From the NCBI RefSeq assembly GCF_006489205.2, contig NZ_VFYR02000002.1, forward strand, positions 591,278-655,277: a DNA stretch of 64,000 bases, read 5' to 3'. The notes beneath the pieces are model-generated. The model was not told where the DNA came from. It saw only the letters and a program-made list of their open reading frames with translations, and searched no databases. Made by a program: the position numbers and the translations under genes. Of this stretch, positions 1 through 7,509 are shown piece after piece; positions within the stretch are counted from its first letter, which is position 1, and each line of letters begins with the position of its first letter. The stretch is from Brevibacterium sp. XM4083. GTDB lineage: Bacteria > Actinomycetota > Actinomycetes > Actinomycetales > Brevibacteriaceae.

Positions 1-5
1 TCACG

Positions 6-64
6 AGCCGGGCCGGCGCTCGGCGACACGGTGCTCCCGGCAGCCGGGCCGGCGCTCGGCGACA
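6..64. repeat. 23-bp direct repeat, two copies 36 nt apart
   Basis: A 23-nt word occurs identically at 6-28 and 42-64, with a 13-nt spacer. It lies just upstream of the first gene and may continue to the left of the window. No coding function is apparent. Confidence 0.75.
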
Positions 65-77
65 GAGTACTGTCAGA

Positions 78-99
78 GCCGTCCACTAGGCTGGACGGC
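78..99 (+). promoter_or_regulatory. Inverted repeat and -10-like box before the MazF-like gene
   Basis: GCCGTCCA (78-85) pairs with TGGACGGC (92-99) and ends directly at the ATG at 100. A -10-like hexamer TAGGCT (87-92) lies 7 nt before the ATG, so a leaderless mRNA is plausible, and the palindrome could be an operator over the start site. Both readings are inferences from spacing. Confidence 0.4.
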
Positions 100-708
100 A
101 TGAGCTGGAGATCAATCGTCAATCGTGCCGTGAAGATCGGTGTCCGCGAGGGCATGAAGTACCTCAAGGAGTCGCAGAGCAAGCGGTCACAGGGCGGACA
201 GTCCGGTAGTCGGCCCGCTCCCCGACCGTCCTCGCAGGGTCAGTCGCGTCCGGGTGGGGGAACCGCCTCGGCGCCGGGAGGGGCCCGGACCACGAGCGCC
301 CGCACCGGAGGCTACCCCGGTGACTACCGGGGACCGGTCACGGTCTCCTACTCCCCCGATCTCGACGGTGACGCGGATCCCGGCGAGGTCGTGTGGGGCT
401 GGGTGCCGTTCGAGGAGGACCATTCGCAGGGCAAGGATCGGCCCTCGCTCGTCATCGGCAAGGACGGGCAGTGGGTGCTCGTCCTCATGCTCACGAGCCA
501 AGATCACATCCCCGGTGGGATCGGCGAGGTGCGCTCGGACGGAGGTGCCCGGTGGATGAACATCGGCAGCGGTGACTGGGACGCGCAGGGCCGGCCCTCG
601 GAGGTGCGCCTCGACCGCATCATCCGCCTCGATCCGAACGGCATCCGCCGGGAGGGTGCGGTGATGTCGCGTGAGGTCTTCGGCCTCGTCGCCGCCGAGT
701 TCGACTGA
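100..708 (+). CDS. PemK/MazF-like family protein with a long N-terminal linker
   Basis: A 202-residue protein. The first 25 residues look like an amphipathic helix, followed by a Gly/Ser/Arg/Pro-rich linker to about residue 70. The remainder resembles the PemK/MazF fold: residues 92-118 contain PGEVVWGWVPF and a KDRPSLVIG segment, the family's 'G-x-v-w-w-v ... g-r-P-vlvi' pattern. MazF proteins are usually about 110-residue mRNA interferases paired with a small antitoxin. This protein is nearly twice as long and has no antitoxin gene downstream, while upstream lies outside the window. ATG at 100 is chosen over the in-frame start at 31 because the extra residues come from a repeat and because of the -10-like box at 87-92. 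Nuclease activity is not assured; it may be a housekeeping relative. Convergent transcription begins after rpsT. Confidence 0.75.
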   Translation: MSWRSIVNRAVKIGVREGMKYLKESQSKRSQGGQSGSRPAPRPSSQGQSRPGGGTASAPGGARTTSARTGGYPGDYRGPVTVSYSPDLDGDADPGEVVWGWVPFEEDHSQGKDRPSLVIGKDGQWVLVLMLTSQDHIPGGIGEVRSDGGARWMNIGSGDWDAQGRPSEVRLDRIIRLDPNGIRREGAVMSREVFGLVAAEFD

Positions 709-722
709 GGGCGGTCGCCTGG

Positions 723-728
723 TAGGAT
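723..728 (+). promoter_or_regulatory. Probable -10 box for rpsT
   Basis: TAGGAT lies about 155 nt upstream of the rpsT start, which would give a leader of roughly 150 nt. A 6-bp hairpin, GTCATC (796-801) with GATGAC (830-835), sits within that leader. No clear -35 box is visible. Confidence 0.35.
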
Positions 729-883
729 ATGTGCTTGTGTCTTCATCAAGGCGTGTGTCTCGCCGAGGTCGGGTGAAGACGCCGTCCGACACGATGTCAT
801 CGAGGTGTTTCCCCGCGGAGATGACGTGCTCGTGCGGATGTGCCCTCACGACCATGTAGTACGAACACGAAAGAGTGTTGAAA

Positions 884-1144
884 TTGGCTAATATCAAGTC
901 CCAGATGAAGCGGATCAAGACCAACGAGAAGGCTCGTCTGCGCAACAAGTCGGTGCGCACCGAGGTCCGCGGTCTCATTCGCGACGTCCGTGAGAGCATT
1001 GCTGCCGGCAACAAGGACGAGGCACAGCAGGCTTATGCTGTGGCCGCCCGCAAGCTCGACAAGGCTGTGTCGAAGGGTGTTCTGCACAAGAACAACGCTG
1101 CGAACCGCAAGTCGAGGCTCGCCAAGCAGATCAACGCTCTCTGA
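884..1144 (+). CDS. rpsT: 30S ribosomal protein S20
   Basis: An 86-residue basic protein beginning [23 protein letters not shown], the standard start of bacterial S20, which binds 16S rRNA in the small subunit body. Length and sequence are typical. TTG at 884 is chosen because it restores the conserved N terminus and has an AAAGAG purine run about 9 nt upstream; a GTG at 875 would add three unlikely residues. A UUG start is also used by E. coli rpsT, where it takes part in S20 feedback control. The gene is monocistronic: a strong hairpin follows immediately, and the next genes run on the opposite strand. Confidence 0.95.
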   Translation: MANIKSQMKRIKTNEKARLRNKSVRTEVRGLIRDVRESIAAGNKDEAQQAYAVAARKLDKAVSKGVLHKNNAANRKSRLAKQINAL

Positions 1145-1157
1145 GTTGATGGCTTCT

Positions 1158-1194
1158 GAAAGGGCCCGATCCGCACTGCGGATCGGGCCCTTTC
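1158..1194. terminator. Strong hairpin between rpsT and holA
   Basis: A perfect 17-bp stem (1158-1174 with 1178-1194) with a 3-nt loop, starting 13 nt after the rpsT stop. It should terminate rpsT and may also serve the convergent holA operon. Confidence 0.9.
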
Positions 1195-1289
1195 GCTAAC
1201 CCGGGAACAGGTGCTCGTGCCCAGGATCAGTTGCTGGTGCCCGGGAACGGTCGCCGGGACGGGTCCGCTCCGGCCACCGGTGTGGGGAC

Positions 1290-2273
1290 TCAGCGGGCGC
1301 GGGCGAGCCGGCACACCTCGGAGACGAACGTCTCGACGGCGTAGACGGGGTCGCGGCCGCCGCCTTTGACGGCTTCGTCCGCCTCGGCTGCGGCGATGAG
1401 GGACTGTCCGAGGGCGACCTCGTTCCAGCGCCGCACTTCCCTCCGCGCCCGGTCGACCTGCCAGGGCGCCATCTTCAGTTCGGCGGCGAGTTCGCCGCTC
1501 GATCCGGAGAAGCCCTGGACCTTCGCCATGCCGCGCAGCTTCATCGCCACGGCCGCCACGAGGGGCACGGGATCCGATCCCGTCGACAGCGCGTGGCGGA
1601 GCAGGCTGAGCGCGCTCTTCGCATCGCCGGAGACCGCGGCATCGGCGACCTTGAAGCCGGTCGCCTCGACCCTGCCGCCGTAGTAGCGGTCGACGACGGC
1701 GCCGGTGATCGTGCCCTCCGTGTCCTCGATGAGCTGGTCGACGCCGGCGTTGAGCTCTGAGAGGTCGGCGCCGAGGGCGGACATGAGCGCTTCCATCCCG
1801 GATTCGTCGATCTGCCGCTTCGCTGACTTGAAGCGCGCCTGGGCGAATTTCGCCCGGTCGCTCTCGTTCTTGAGCACGGCGGCATCGATGCGCGGGAAAC
1901 CGGCCGCGTCGATCTTCTTCACGAGCTTCGCACCGCGGTTGCCTCCGCCGTGGAGCAGGAGGACGACGGCGTCGTCGTTCGGTTCGTCGAGGTAGGACAG
2001 CGCGTCCTCGAGGAACGGTTCGGAGCACTTCTCGACGGCGTCGACGACGATGAGCTTGGCGCTCGAGAACAGCGACGGTGAGGCCGCCATCTCGAGTTCC
2101 CCACCCTGGTAGGCGGCGGCGTCGAACTCGACCTCTTCGGGGTCCTTCTTCCGGGCTGCGGAGACGATCCGGTCCTTGGCCATCCGCACGAGCACCGATT
2201 CGCTGCCGGAGATCATGACGACGGGCGCGGGCTTCGCCGAACTCCAGGGGATCAGTGTCTTCTTCGCTGCCAT
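1290..2273 (-). CDS. holA: DNA polymerase III subunit delta
   Basis: A 327-residue protein matching the delta subunit of the clamp loader, which opens the beta clamp for loading onto primed DNA. Its start (PVVMISGSESVLVRMAKDRIV) and the following 'AYQGGELEMAASPSLFSSAKLIVVD' pattern are typical of the AAA+-like first domain of HolA. The C-terminal part (W-x-V-D-R-A-R-R-E-V-R-R-W) matches the collar domain. The ATG at 2273 has a GGGGG purine tract just upstream. It begins 9 nt after the comEC stop, so it is the last gene of a comEA-comEC-holA operon; comEC-holA adjacency is common in Gram-positive bacteria. Confidence 0.93.
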   Translation of the reverse strand: MAAKKTLIPWSSAKPAPVVMISGSESVLVRMAKDRIVSAARKKDPEEVEFDAAAYQGGELEMAASPSLFSSAKLIVVDAVEKCSEPFLEDALSYLDEPNDDAVVLLLHGGGNRGAKLVKKIDAAGFPRIDAAVLKNESDRAKFAQARFKSAKRQIDESGMEALMSALGADLSELNAGVDQLIEDTEGTITGAVVDRYYGGRVEATGFKVADAAVSGDAKSALSLLRHALSTGSDPVPLVAAVAMKLRGMAKVQGFSGSSGELAAELKMAPWQVDRARREVRRWNEVALGQSLIAAAEADEAVKGGGRDPVYAVETFVSEVCRLARAR

Positions 2274-2282
2274 GCCCCCAGC

Positions 2283-4871
2283 CTATCGTCCGCGCGGGAC
2301 ACGACCCTCGCCGTCCTCGCCGCCGGCGCTGGCGCAGCTGCGGGCCGTGCTGAATCGGGGCCCTGCGTAGAGGGCGATCGTCCCGCACTCGTCGGTGCGC
2401 AGCACCCTGACCGGCCCGAACGCCTGGAGTGACCGCTCGGTCGGGTGACCGTAGCGGTTCTCCCCCACCGAGACGATGCCGAGCTGCGCACGAGCCGCAC
2501 GGTAGAAGTCATCCGAGAGGTCCGAGGACCCGTGGTGCGGGGCGAGCAGCACGTCGGTGGGCGTCAGGCTCTGCGCGAGGACGAACTGCTCCTCCTCCCC
2601 GACATCGCCGGGGATGAGGACGGTGAGTCCGCGAACGACGACGCGGAAGACGAGGGAGTCCTCGTTGCGCGCGGCCGTCCCGTCCCCGGACCGGCCGTTG
2701 GCCTGCCCGATTCCGCCCGCGGCGTCTCCCCCGATCCCGCCTCTGCCCTCAGCGGGCGGCACGCCCGTGCTGGGCGGCCAGAGGACCTCGATGGCCACTC
2801 CGCCGATGTCGAGGCGACGTCCGCGGTGGAGGGGAGCCACCTCGGCGCCGGTGTCCCGGACGAGCTGCGCGACGTCGGGACTGCCGATGGCATTGGCCGA
2901 CACCCACACCTGGCCCACCGTCCGCGACCATGTGGTGCCGGCGGCACCACCGCTGTGGTCGGCATCGAAATGGGAGATCGCGAGGTCGACCTCGGCGATC
3001 CCGCTGTCATCGAGGCACTCATCGATCGGCCCCGGCTGCTTCCCCGCATCGATGACAAGGCCCCGCCCGCCGCCGAGGTTGACGACCGTCGCCGACCCCT
3101 GCCCGACATCGCAGGCGAGCACGAGCCAGTCCCGGGCAGGCGGACGCGGACTGCCCACGACGACGACCGCCGCCCCGAGGGCGACCGCGAGGACGACGAC
3201 CGGCGCGCCCCAGAGCCGCTTGCGAATGAGCAGGACGACGCCGACGGTGAGCAGCGCGAGCACCGCGAGCGCGACCAGCGATCCCACCGGCGGATCCGGC
3301 CATGCGAGCGATGCCCCGGGCAGGCGGGCGCAGACCCGGGCGACGGCGACGATCCACCAGGCGCACAGCGACCCGAGCCATGCGGTGAACTCGGCGATCC
3401 ACGACAGTCCGGGCAGGCCGATCCCGCCGGCCACGAGGGAGACGAACCCGGCGACCGTCGCCGGGAGGACGGCCGGGGAGGCCAGCGCATTCGCGACCAC
3501 CGACCAGCCGCCCAGGCGCGGATCGATGGCGACGAGGACCGGGGTGCACGCGAGCTGCGCGACGAGCGGGACGACGAGCGCGCTGACGAGCACGGACGGG
3601 GCGAGCGGAAAGCGGACGAGGAGTCTGCGCAGCAGGAGCGGGACGACGAACATGATGACCGTCGTCGCGATGACCGAGAGGACGAATCCCACCGAGGTGG
3701 CGAGCACCGGCACTCCGGTGAGGAGGAGCGCGACCGTGGCCGCGATGACGGCGACCGGGGCGATCCCGCCGCCGCGGAGGAAGACGAGAGCGACGGCGAC
3801 GGCCATCCCGGCGGCGCGGATCGCGCTCGGCTCGAAGCCGACGACGAAGACGTAGCCGAGGCAGGTGAGCACGCCGACGGCGACGCGGGTGCGCGGGCCC
3901 GCCCGGCACGCTCCGGCGAGAAGACCGGCGCCGAGGCTGACGATTGTCACGTTCGTGCCGGACACCGCGGACAGATGGGTGAGGGAGACGACGCGCATGT
4001 CGTCGGTCATCTGCGCATCCTGCGGCGCGGTGTCCCCGACGACGAGGCCGGGCAGCAGCGCACCGCCGCTGGTGCCTGCGGCGAGCGAGTTCTCGCGCAG
4101 GGTCGCGCGCATCTCCGCCCGCCACCTCCACACGGCGTTCGGTGCGCGCATCACGCGGGGATCGTCACGGGTGATGCGAATGTCGTCGAGCCGCTCGGTG
4201 CGCATCTCGACCCGCGCGCCGACAGGCGGGACAGCGGGAGCAAGCACCTCGGCGAAGCCACCGCCGGTGAGCAGAGTGAGTCGTGACCAGCCCGACGGAC
4301 CCGGCGTCGAAGCCCCGACGACGATCCCGTTCGTCTCCGTGTTCTCCACAGGACCGCGCGCGGAAGTGAGCACGCAGATCTGGACCGCGGCGAGGCACGC
4401 GAAGACGATGAGCCCGACGCCGAGGTGGTGGAACCGGCGGCGACGGACGACGACGAAGCCGATTCCGATGACGACCGGGGCGCCCACGAGCGCCCAGGGG
4501 CCGGGCGCGAGGAGGGCGAGTGCCCAGAGTCCGGCGGCGCAGAGGACGAGCCGCACCGACGACGGCCACAGCGTCGCAGTCGTCCGCGCCCACTGGCCTC
4601 CTGCCCGGGCCTGCCTGCGCGCCCAGTCCGCCGCTTTGTGGGGTCCAGCGCTCGGCGGTCCAGCTACGCGTCGCTGCCGCTCCGTGGTGCGTCTCCTCGG
4701 CCGGGACTGTGGGAGCGACTGTGGCCGCGAGAGCTGCTTGGACTGCGGCCGGACCTGGGGTCGAGACTGTGGTCGATTCTCCGCCCTGATCTGAGGCTCG
4801 GTACGCGGACCAGTTTCCGGTCGGCTCTGCTGCCGCGCCGCTCGGGTGGCTTCCTCATCCGACGGTGACAA
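2283..4871 (-). CDS. comEC: ComEC/Rec2 family DNA-uptake channel protein
   Basis: About 862 residues. The layout is the usual one for ComEC: N-terminal membrane segments, a soluble DUF4131/OB-type region, then the Competence domain with the signature LTHLSAVSGTNVTIV and many hydrophobic helices. A metallo-beta-lactamase-like domain follows, with DVGQGSATVV, SHFDADHSGG and APHHGSSD motifs. ComEC forms the inner-membrane channel for single-stranded DNA in natural transformation. The start is uncertain. The reading frame runs open far into comEA, and I chose TTG at 4871, which overlaps the comEA stop by about 17 nt. The first 80 or so residues are then Arg/Pro/Gln-rich repeats (RPQ-S) before the first helix, so a later start is possible. 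Confidence 0.88.
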   Translation of the reverse strand: MSPSDEEATRAARQQSRPETGPRTEPQIRAENRPQSRPQVRPQSKQLSRPQSLPQSRPRRRTTERQRRVAGPPSAGPHKAADWARRQARAGGQWARTTATLWPSSVRLVLCAAGLWALALLAPGPWALVGAPVVIGIGFVVVRRRRFHHLGVGLIVFACLAAVQICVLTSARGPVENTETNGIVVGASTPGPSGWSRLTLLTGGGFAEVLAPAVPPVGARVEMRTERLDDIRITRDDPRVMRAPNAVWRWRAEMRATLRENSLAAGTSGGALLPGLVVGDTAPQDAQMTDDMRVVSLTHLSAVSGTNVTIVSLGAGLLAGACRAGPRTRVAVGVLTCLGYVFVVGFEPSAIRAAGMAVAVALVFLRGGGIAPVAVIAATVALLLTGVPVLATSVGFVLSVIATTVIMFVVPLLLRRLLVRFPLAPSVLVSALVVPLVAQLACTPVLVAIDPRLGGWSVVANALASPAVLPATVAGFVSLVAGGIGLPGLSWIAEFTAWLGSLCAWWIVAVARVCARLPGASLAWPDPPVGSLVALAVLALLTVGVVLLIRKRLWGAPVVVLAVALGAAVVVVGSPRPPARDWLVLACDVGQGSATVVNLGGGRGLVIDAGKQPGPIDECLDDSGIAEVDLAISHFDADHSGGAAGTTWSRTVGQVWVSANAIGSPDVAQLVRDTGAEVAPLHRGRRLDIGGVAIEVLWPPSTGVPPAEGRGGIGGDAAGGIGQANGRSGDGTAARNEDSLVFRVVVRGLTVLIPGDVGEEEQFVLAQSLTPTDVLLAPHHGSSDLSDDFYRAARAQLGIVSVGENRYGHPTERSLQAFGPVRVLRTDECGTIALYAGPRFSTARSCASAGGEDGEGRVPRGR

Positions 4872-5736
4872 GGTCCTTGAGACTCTCAAAGGTCTTCGGG
4901 CCGATGCCCTTGACGAGGAGGAGATCCTCGACGCTCGTGAACGGGGTCTGTTCCCGGTGGGTGATGATCGCCTGGGCGGTGACGGGGCCGACCCCGGGCA
5001 GGGTCTCCAACGTCGCCGAGTCCGCCGTATTGAGGTCGATCCTGCCGCCGGGCACCGCACCCGGCCCTCCGCCGGGAGGTGCCGGGGCGGAGGGCACACC
5101 AGGGGCCTGACCGCCTGGAGGCTGACCGCCTGGAGCTTGGCCGTCCGGCGCTGGACTCGGCGGCTGTCCGCCCGGGGCCTGACCCGCGGGTGTCTCGCCG
5201 ACGGCCGGGATGCGGATCTGTTCGCCGTCGGCGACGAGCCGGGCGAGGTTGACCGCTTCCGCGTCGGCGTCGGCGGTCAGTCCCCCGGCCGCCTCGACGG
5301 CGTCGCTGACCCGTGAGCCGCCGGGCAGTGTGACGACGGACGGGTTCGCGACCTCACCCGTGACATGGGCGACGATCTGCTGGTTCGCCGGCTGGTCACC
5401 GGATCCTGCGCTGTCCTGAGCCGGCCCGGGGTCTCCGCTGCCGCCGTCTTGACTGCCGGCCGCCTCGGCGGATGGGCCTTCCGACACCGCACCTCCTGCG
5501 GTCGGGTCGGACGGGCTCTGCGTTTGTGTTGGGCGGAACACGTAGAACGCGAGGACGAGCACAGCGGTCGTCGCCACGGCGAGGGCGATGAGGATGGGCA
5601 GACGGACGCGTCGCGGCGGGACCGGCTCCTCGTCGCCTTCGGTGTCGGCGGTGTAGATGTCGCCGGGAACCCATCCGCCGCGTTCGGCGCTCGCATTGAC
5701 GAGGCCGGCGAACCTGTCATCGGGAGACACAGCCAT
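4855..5736 (-). CDS. comEA: ComEA-like DNA receptor with SLBB and helix-hairpin-helix domains
   Basis: A 293-residue protein with a cytoplasmic N terminus, one membrane helix (about residues 48-66, LPILIALAVATTAVLVLAFY), an acidic/Gly/Ser linker and an SLBB domain (about 132-193, VAHVTGEVANPSVVTLPGG). A Pro/Gly/Gln-rich spacer with repeated APGGQPP units follows, then a C-terminal helix-hairpin-helix DNA-binding region (about 232-293) containing LPGVGPVTAQAI and LLLVKGIGPKTFESL. This is the standard ComEA architecture: a surface receptor that binds double-stranded DNA and delivers it to ComEC. It is the first gene of the operon. No assembly pseudopilus genes are present in this window. Confidence 0.92.
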   Translation of the reverse strand: MAVSPDDRFAGLVNASAERGGWVPGDIYTADTEGDEEPVPPRRVRLPILIALAVATTAVLVLAFYVFRPTQTQSPSDPTAGGAVSEGPSAEAAGSQDGGSGDPGPAQDSAGSGDQPANQQIVAHVTGEVANPSVVTLPGGSRVSDAVEAAGGLTADADAEAVNLARLVADGEQIRIPAVGETPAGQAPGGQPPSPAPDGQAPGGQPPGGQAPGVPSAPAPPGGGPGAVPGGRIDLNTADSATLETLPGVGPVTAQAIITHREQTPFTSVEDLLLVKGIGPKTFESLKDLVTVG

Positions 5737-5888
5737 GCGCGCACGCTACGACGGGCACGAGCACGGACTCCACGCGATCGTCCGGTCGTGTGGACAGTGC
5801 GCGAGCGTCCACAGGCTCTCAGCACACGAGTCGCAGTGTCATCCACACCCTGCCGCACGCGAGTCCGTGGCGTACTGGAGACCGTCCG

Positions 5889-6120
5889 GCGGCGATTGGT
5901 CCCGCGCGGGAGGCCGCGGTCCGAAATCGCGCGCGGATGCACGACACGACTGTGCGCCAGTTCGCTCGGAGATGGCCAAGGCCACCCTGGCCATCTCAGA
6001 CTCAACTGGCGCACACTCTCGTTCGGGCTCACTTGGGTTTCCAGGGCTCACGTCATTACCTGAGCCCTCCGGCCCCAACAGTGCCGCAACCGCCAGGCCG
6101 CGAAGGGCACAAGGACGTTT
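5889..6120. repeat. Structured intergenic repeat, unit 1 of 3 (locus A)
   Basis: About 232 nt with two hairpin cores. The first is a 63-nt nested palindrome at 5952-6014: outer arms GTGCGCCAGTT/AACTGGCGCAC and inner arms GAGATGGCCA/TGGCCATCTC, all perfect. The second is AGGGCTCA (6043-6050) with TGAGCCCT (6061-6068). Units 2 and 3 follow directly. Reading frames through the unit are open on both strands, but nothing resembling a protein is visible. The rest of the spacer (5737-5888) shows nothing recognisable beyond room for the comEA promoter. Confidence 0.85.
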
Positions 6121-6314
6121 CGGCGGCGCGGGAAGCGGCGCGCTGACGACGGCTGGTCCCGAGCGGGAAGTCGCGGCCCGACAGCTCGCGCGGATGCTCG
6201 ACACCACTGTGCGCCGGTTCCGGCACACCTGGGTTTCCAGGGCTCACGTCTTTACCTGAGCCCTCCGGCCCTAACAGTGCCGCAGCCGCCGGCCGCGAAA
6301 GGCGCAAAGACCTT
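6121..6314. repeat. Structured intergenic repeat, unit 2 of 3 (locus A), internally deleted
   Basis: About 194 nt. It matches units 1 and 3 at both ends but lacks most of the 63-nt palindrome: the sequence jumps from the left arm (GTGCGCCGGTTC) to the CACCTGGGTTTCC segment. The second hairpin is intact (6239-6246 with 6257-6264). Confidence 0.82.
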
Positions 6315-6546
6315 GCGGCGACGCGGGAAGCGGCGCGCTGACGACGGTTGGTCCTGTGCGGAAGGTTGCGGTCGAACTGCTCGCGCGGATGCACGACACG
6401 ACTGTGCGCCGGTTCGCTCGGAGATGGCCAAGGCCACCGTGGCCAACTCAGCCTCAACGGGCGCACACTCCCCTTCCGGCTCACCTCGGTTTCCAGGGCT
6501 CACGTCTTTACCTGAGCCCTCCGGTCCCAACAGTGCCGGAGCCGAC
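6315..6546. repeat. Structured intergenic repeat, unit 3 of 3 (locus A)
   Basis: About 232 nt. The 63-nt palindrome is at 6404-6466 with one mismatch in each arm pair. The second hairpin is AGGGCTCA (6495-6502) with TGAGCCCT (6513-6520). The remaining 6547-6619 shows nothing recognisable. Confidence 0.83.
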
Positions 6547-6619
6547 CGTGCGAGCAGTTCAGGTCAGCCGCACCCCGGCCAGCTGCACCCCGATCAGCCG
6601 GCTGCCCGAGTCCCGGCCC

Positions 6620-6649
6620 CCAGACCACCCGCACTACGGGGTGGTCTGG
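6620..6649 (-). terminator. Hairpin overlapping the 3' end of degV
   Basis: An 11-bp perfect stem (6620-6630 with 6639-6649). The upstream arm, read on the minus strand, lies in the last codons of degV and the stop codon is in the loop. Confidence 0.6.
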
Positions 6650-7509
6650 ACCGTGATGCCGAGGGCGCCGGGGCCGACGTGGGCGGTGATGATCGGCGAG
6701 AGCGTGCGGAACGTCGGCGTCAGGCCCCGGTCGACGAGCTTCTCGGTGAGGGTGACGACGTCGGGGGCGTCGGGGCTGCCGTCGGCGTGCTGGATCTCGA
6801 CCTGCAGGGGCCGGTCTCCCCCGCCGAGGCTCGCCGCCGTCTCCCCGGCGATGACGCTCATCCGCTCGAGCGCCTTCGCGCGGGTGCGGACTCGGGCGAC
6901 CGGGGTGACGACGCCGGCACCGAGGCCGAGCACCGGCACGATCTGCAGGGCACGCCCGAGCAGCGAGGATGCGGCCCCGATGCGACCGCCTCGGCGGAGG
7001 TGTTCGAGGTTCTGCGGAGCGAAGACGGTCATCGTCTCCCCCGCACACCAGTCGGCGACGGTGCCGGCGATCGATGCGACGTCCTCGCCGCGCCCGATCC
7101 CGGCGGCGGCGACTGCGACGGCCCCGGCGAGTCCCGCCGAGGTGGTGCGCGAGTCGACGACGTCGATGAGCACCGGCTGGTCGGTCGCCGCGGTGACCGC
7201 CGAATCGCGGGTGCCCGAGAGCTCCCCGGACATCGTGACGACGATGATCGCCTCGGCGCCGTGGTCGATGAGATCGGCGTACGCGGCGGCGAACCGGGCG
7301 GGTGTGGCCATCGAGGTGCTCACCTCGGAGCCGGCGTCCATCGCCGCACACAGCCGGTCAGGATCGAGTTCACCGTCGATGTAGGCGACCCCGTCGATGA
7401 GCACGGTGAGCGGGACGACCGCGAAGAGGCCGCCGGTGGTCTCGCGCAGCCGGGCCGCCTCGGCATCATGGAGCTGGGCGGTCGAATCGGTGACGAGACC
7501 GATCCTCAT
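6634..7509 (-). CDS. DegV family fatty-acid-binding protein
   Basis: A 291-residue protein starting MRIGLVTDSTAQL, the conserved DegV N terminus. Further family landmarks are PLTVLIDGVAYIDGE, the TSMATPARF stretch, VVTMSGELSGTRDSA and the RRGGRIGAASSLLG segment. DegV (FakB) proteins bind a single fatty acid and present it to the FakA kinase in Gram-positive bacteria; no FakA-like gene is in the window. ATG at 7509 is chosen because it restores the N terminus and overlaps the ugd stop as ATGA. Translation is therefore probably coupled to ugd, although the two functions are not obviously related. Confidence 0.92.
   Translation of the reverse strand: MRIGLVTDSTAQLHDAEAARLRETTGGLFAVVPLTVLIDGVAYIDGELDPDRLCAAMDAGSEVSTSMATPARFAAAYADLIDHGAEAIIVVTMSGELSGTRDSAVTAATDQPVLIDVVDSRTTSAGLAGAVAVAAAGIGRGEDVASIAGTVADWCAGETMTVFAPQNLEHLRRGGRIGAASSLLGRALQIVPVLGLGAGVVTPVARVRTRAKALERMSVIAGETAASLGGGDRPLQVEIQHADGSPDAPDVVTLTEKLVDRGLTPTFRTLSPIITAHVGPGALGITVQTTP

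Noticed and set aside
2445..4286. A long plus-strand open frame opposite comEC
   Set aside because: Translation is Arg/Asp/Glu-rich with no domain, while the minus strand encodes clear ComEC motifs.
5657..6530. Open frames on both strands through the repeat array
   Set aside because: Sequence similarity between units follows the nucleotide repeats rather than codon positions, the corresponding frame in locus B has a stop codon, and no ribosome-binding sites are seen.
5889..6546. CRISPR-like array
   Set aside because: Units are about 200 nt, adjacent and imperfect, with no short repeats separated by unique spacers and no cas genes.
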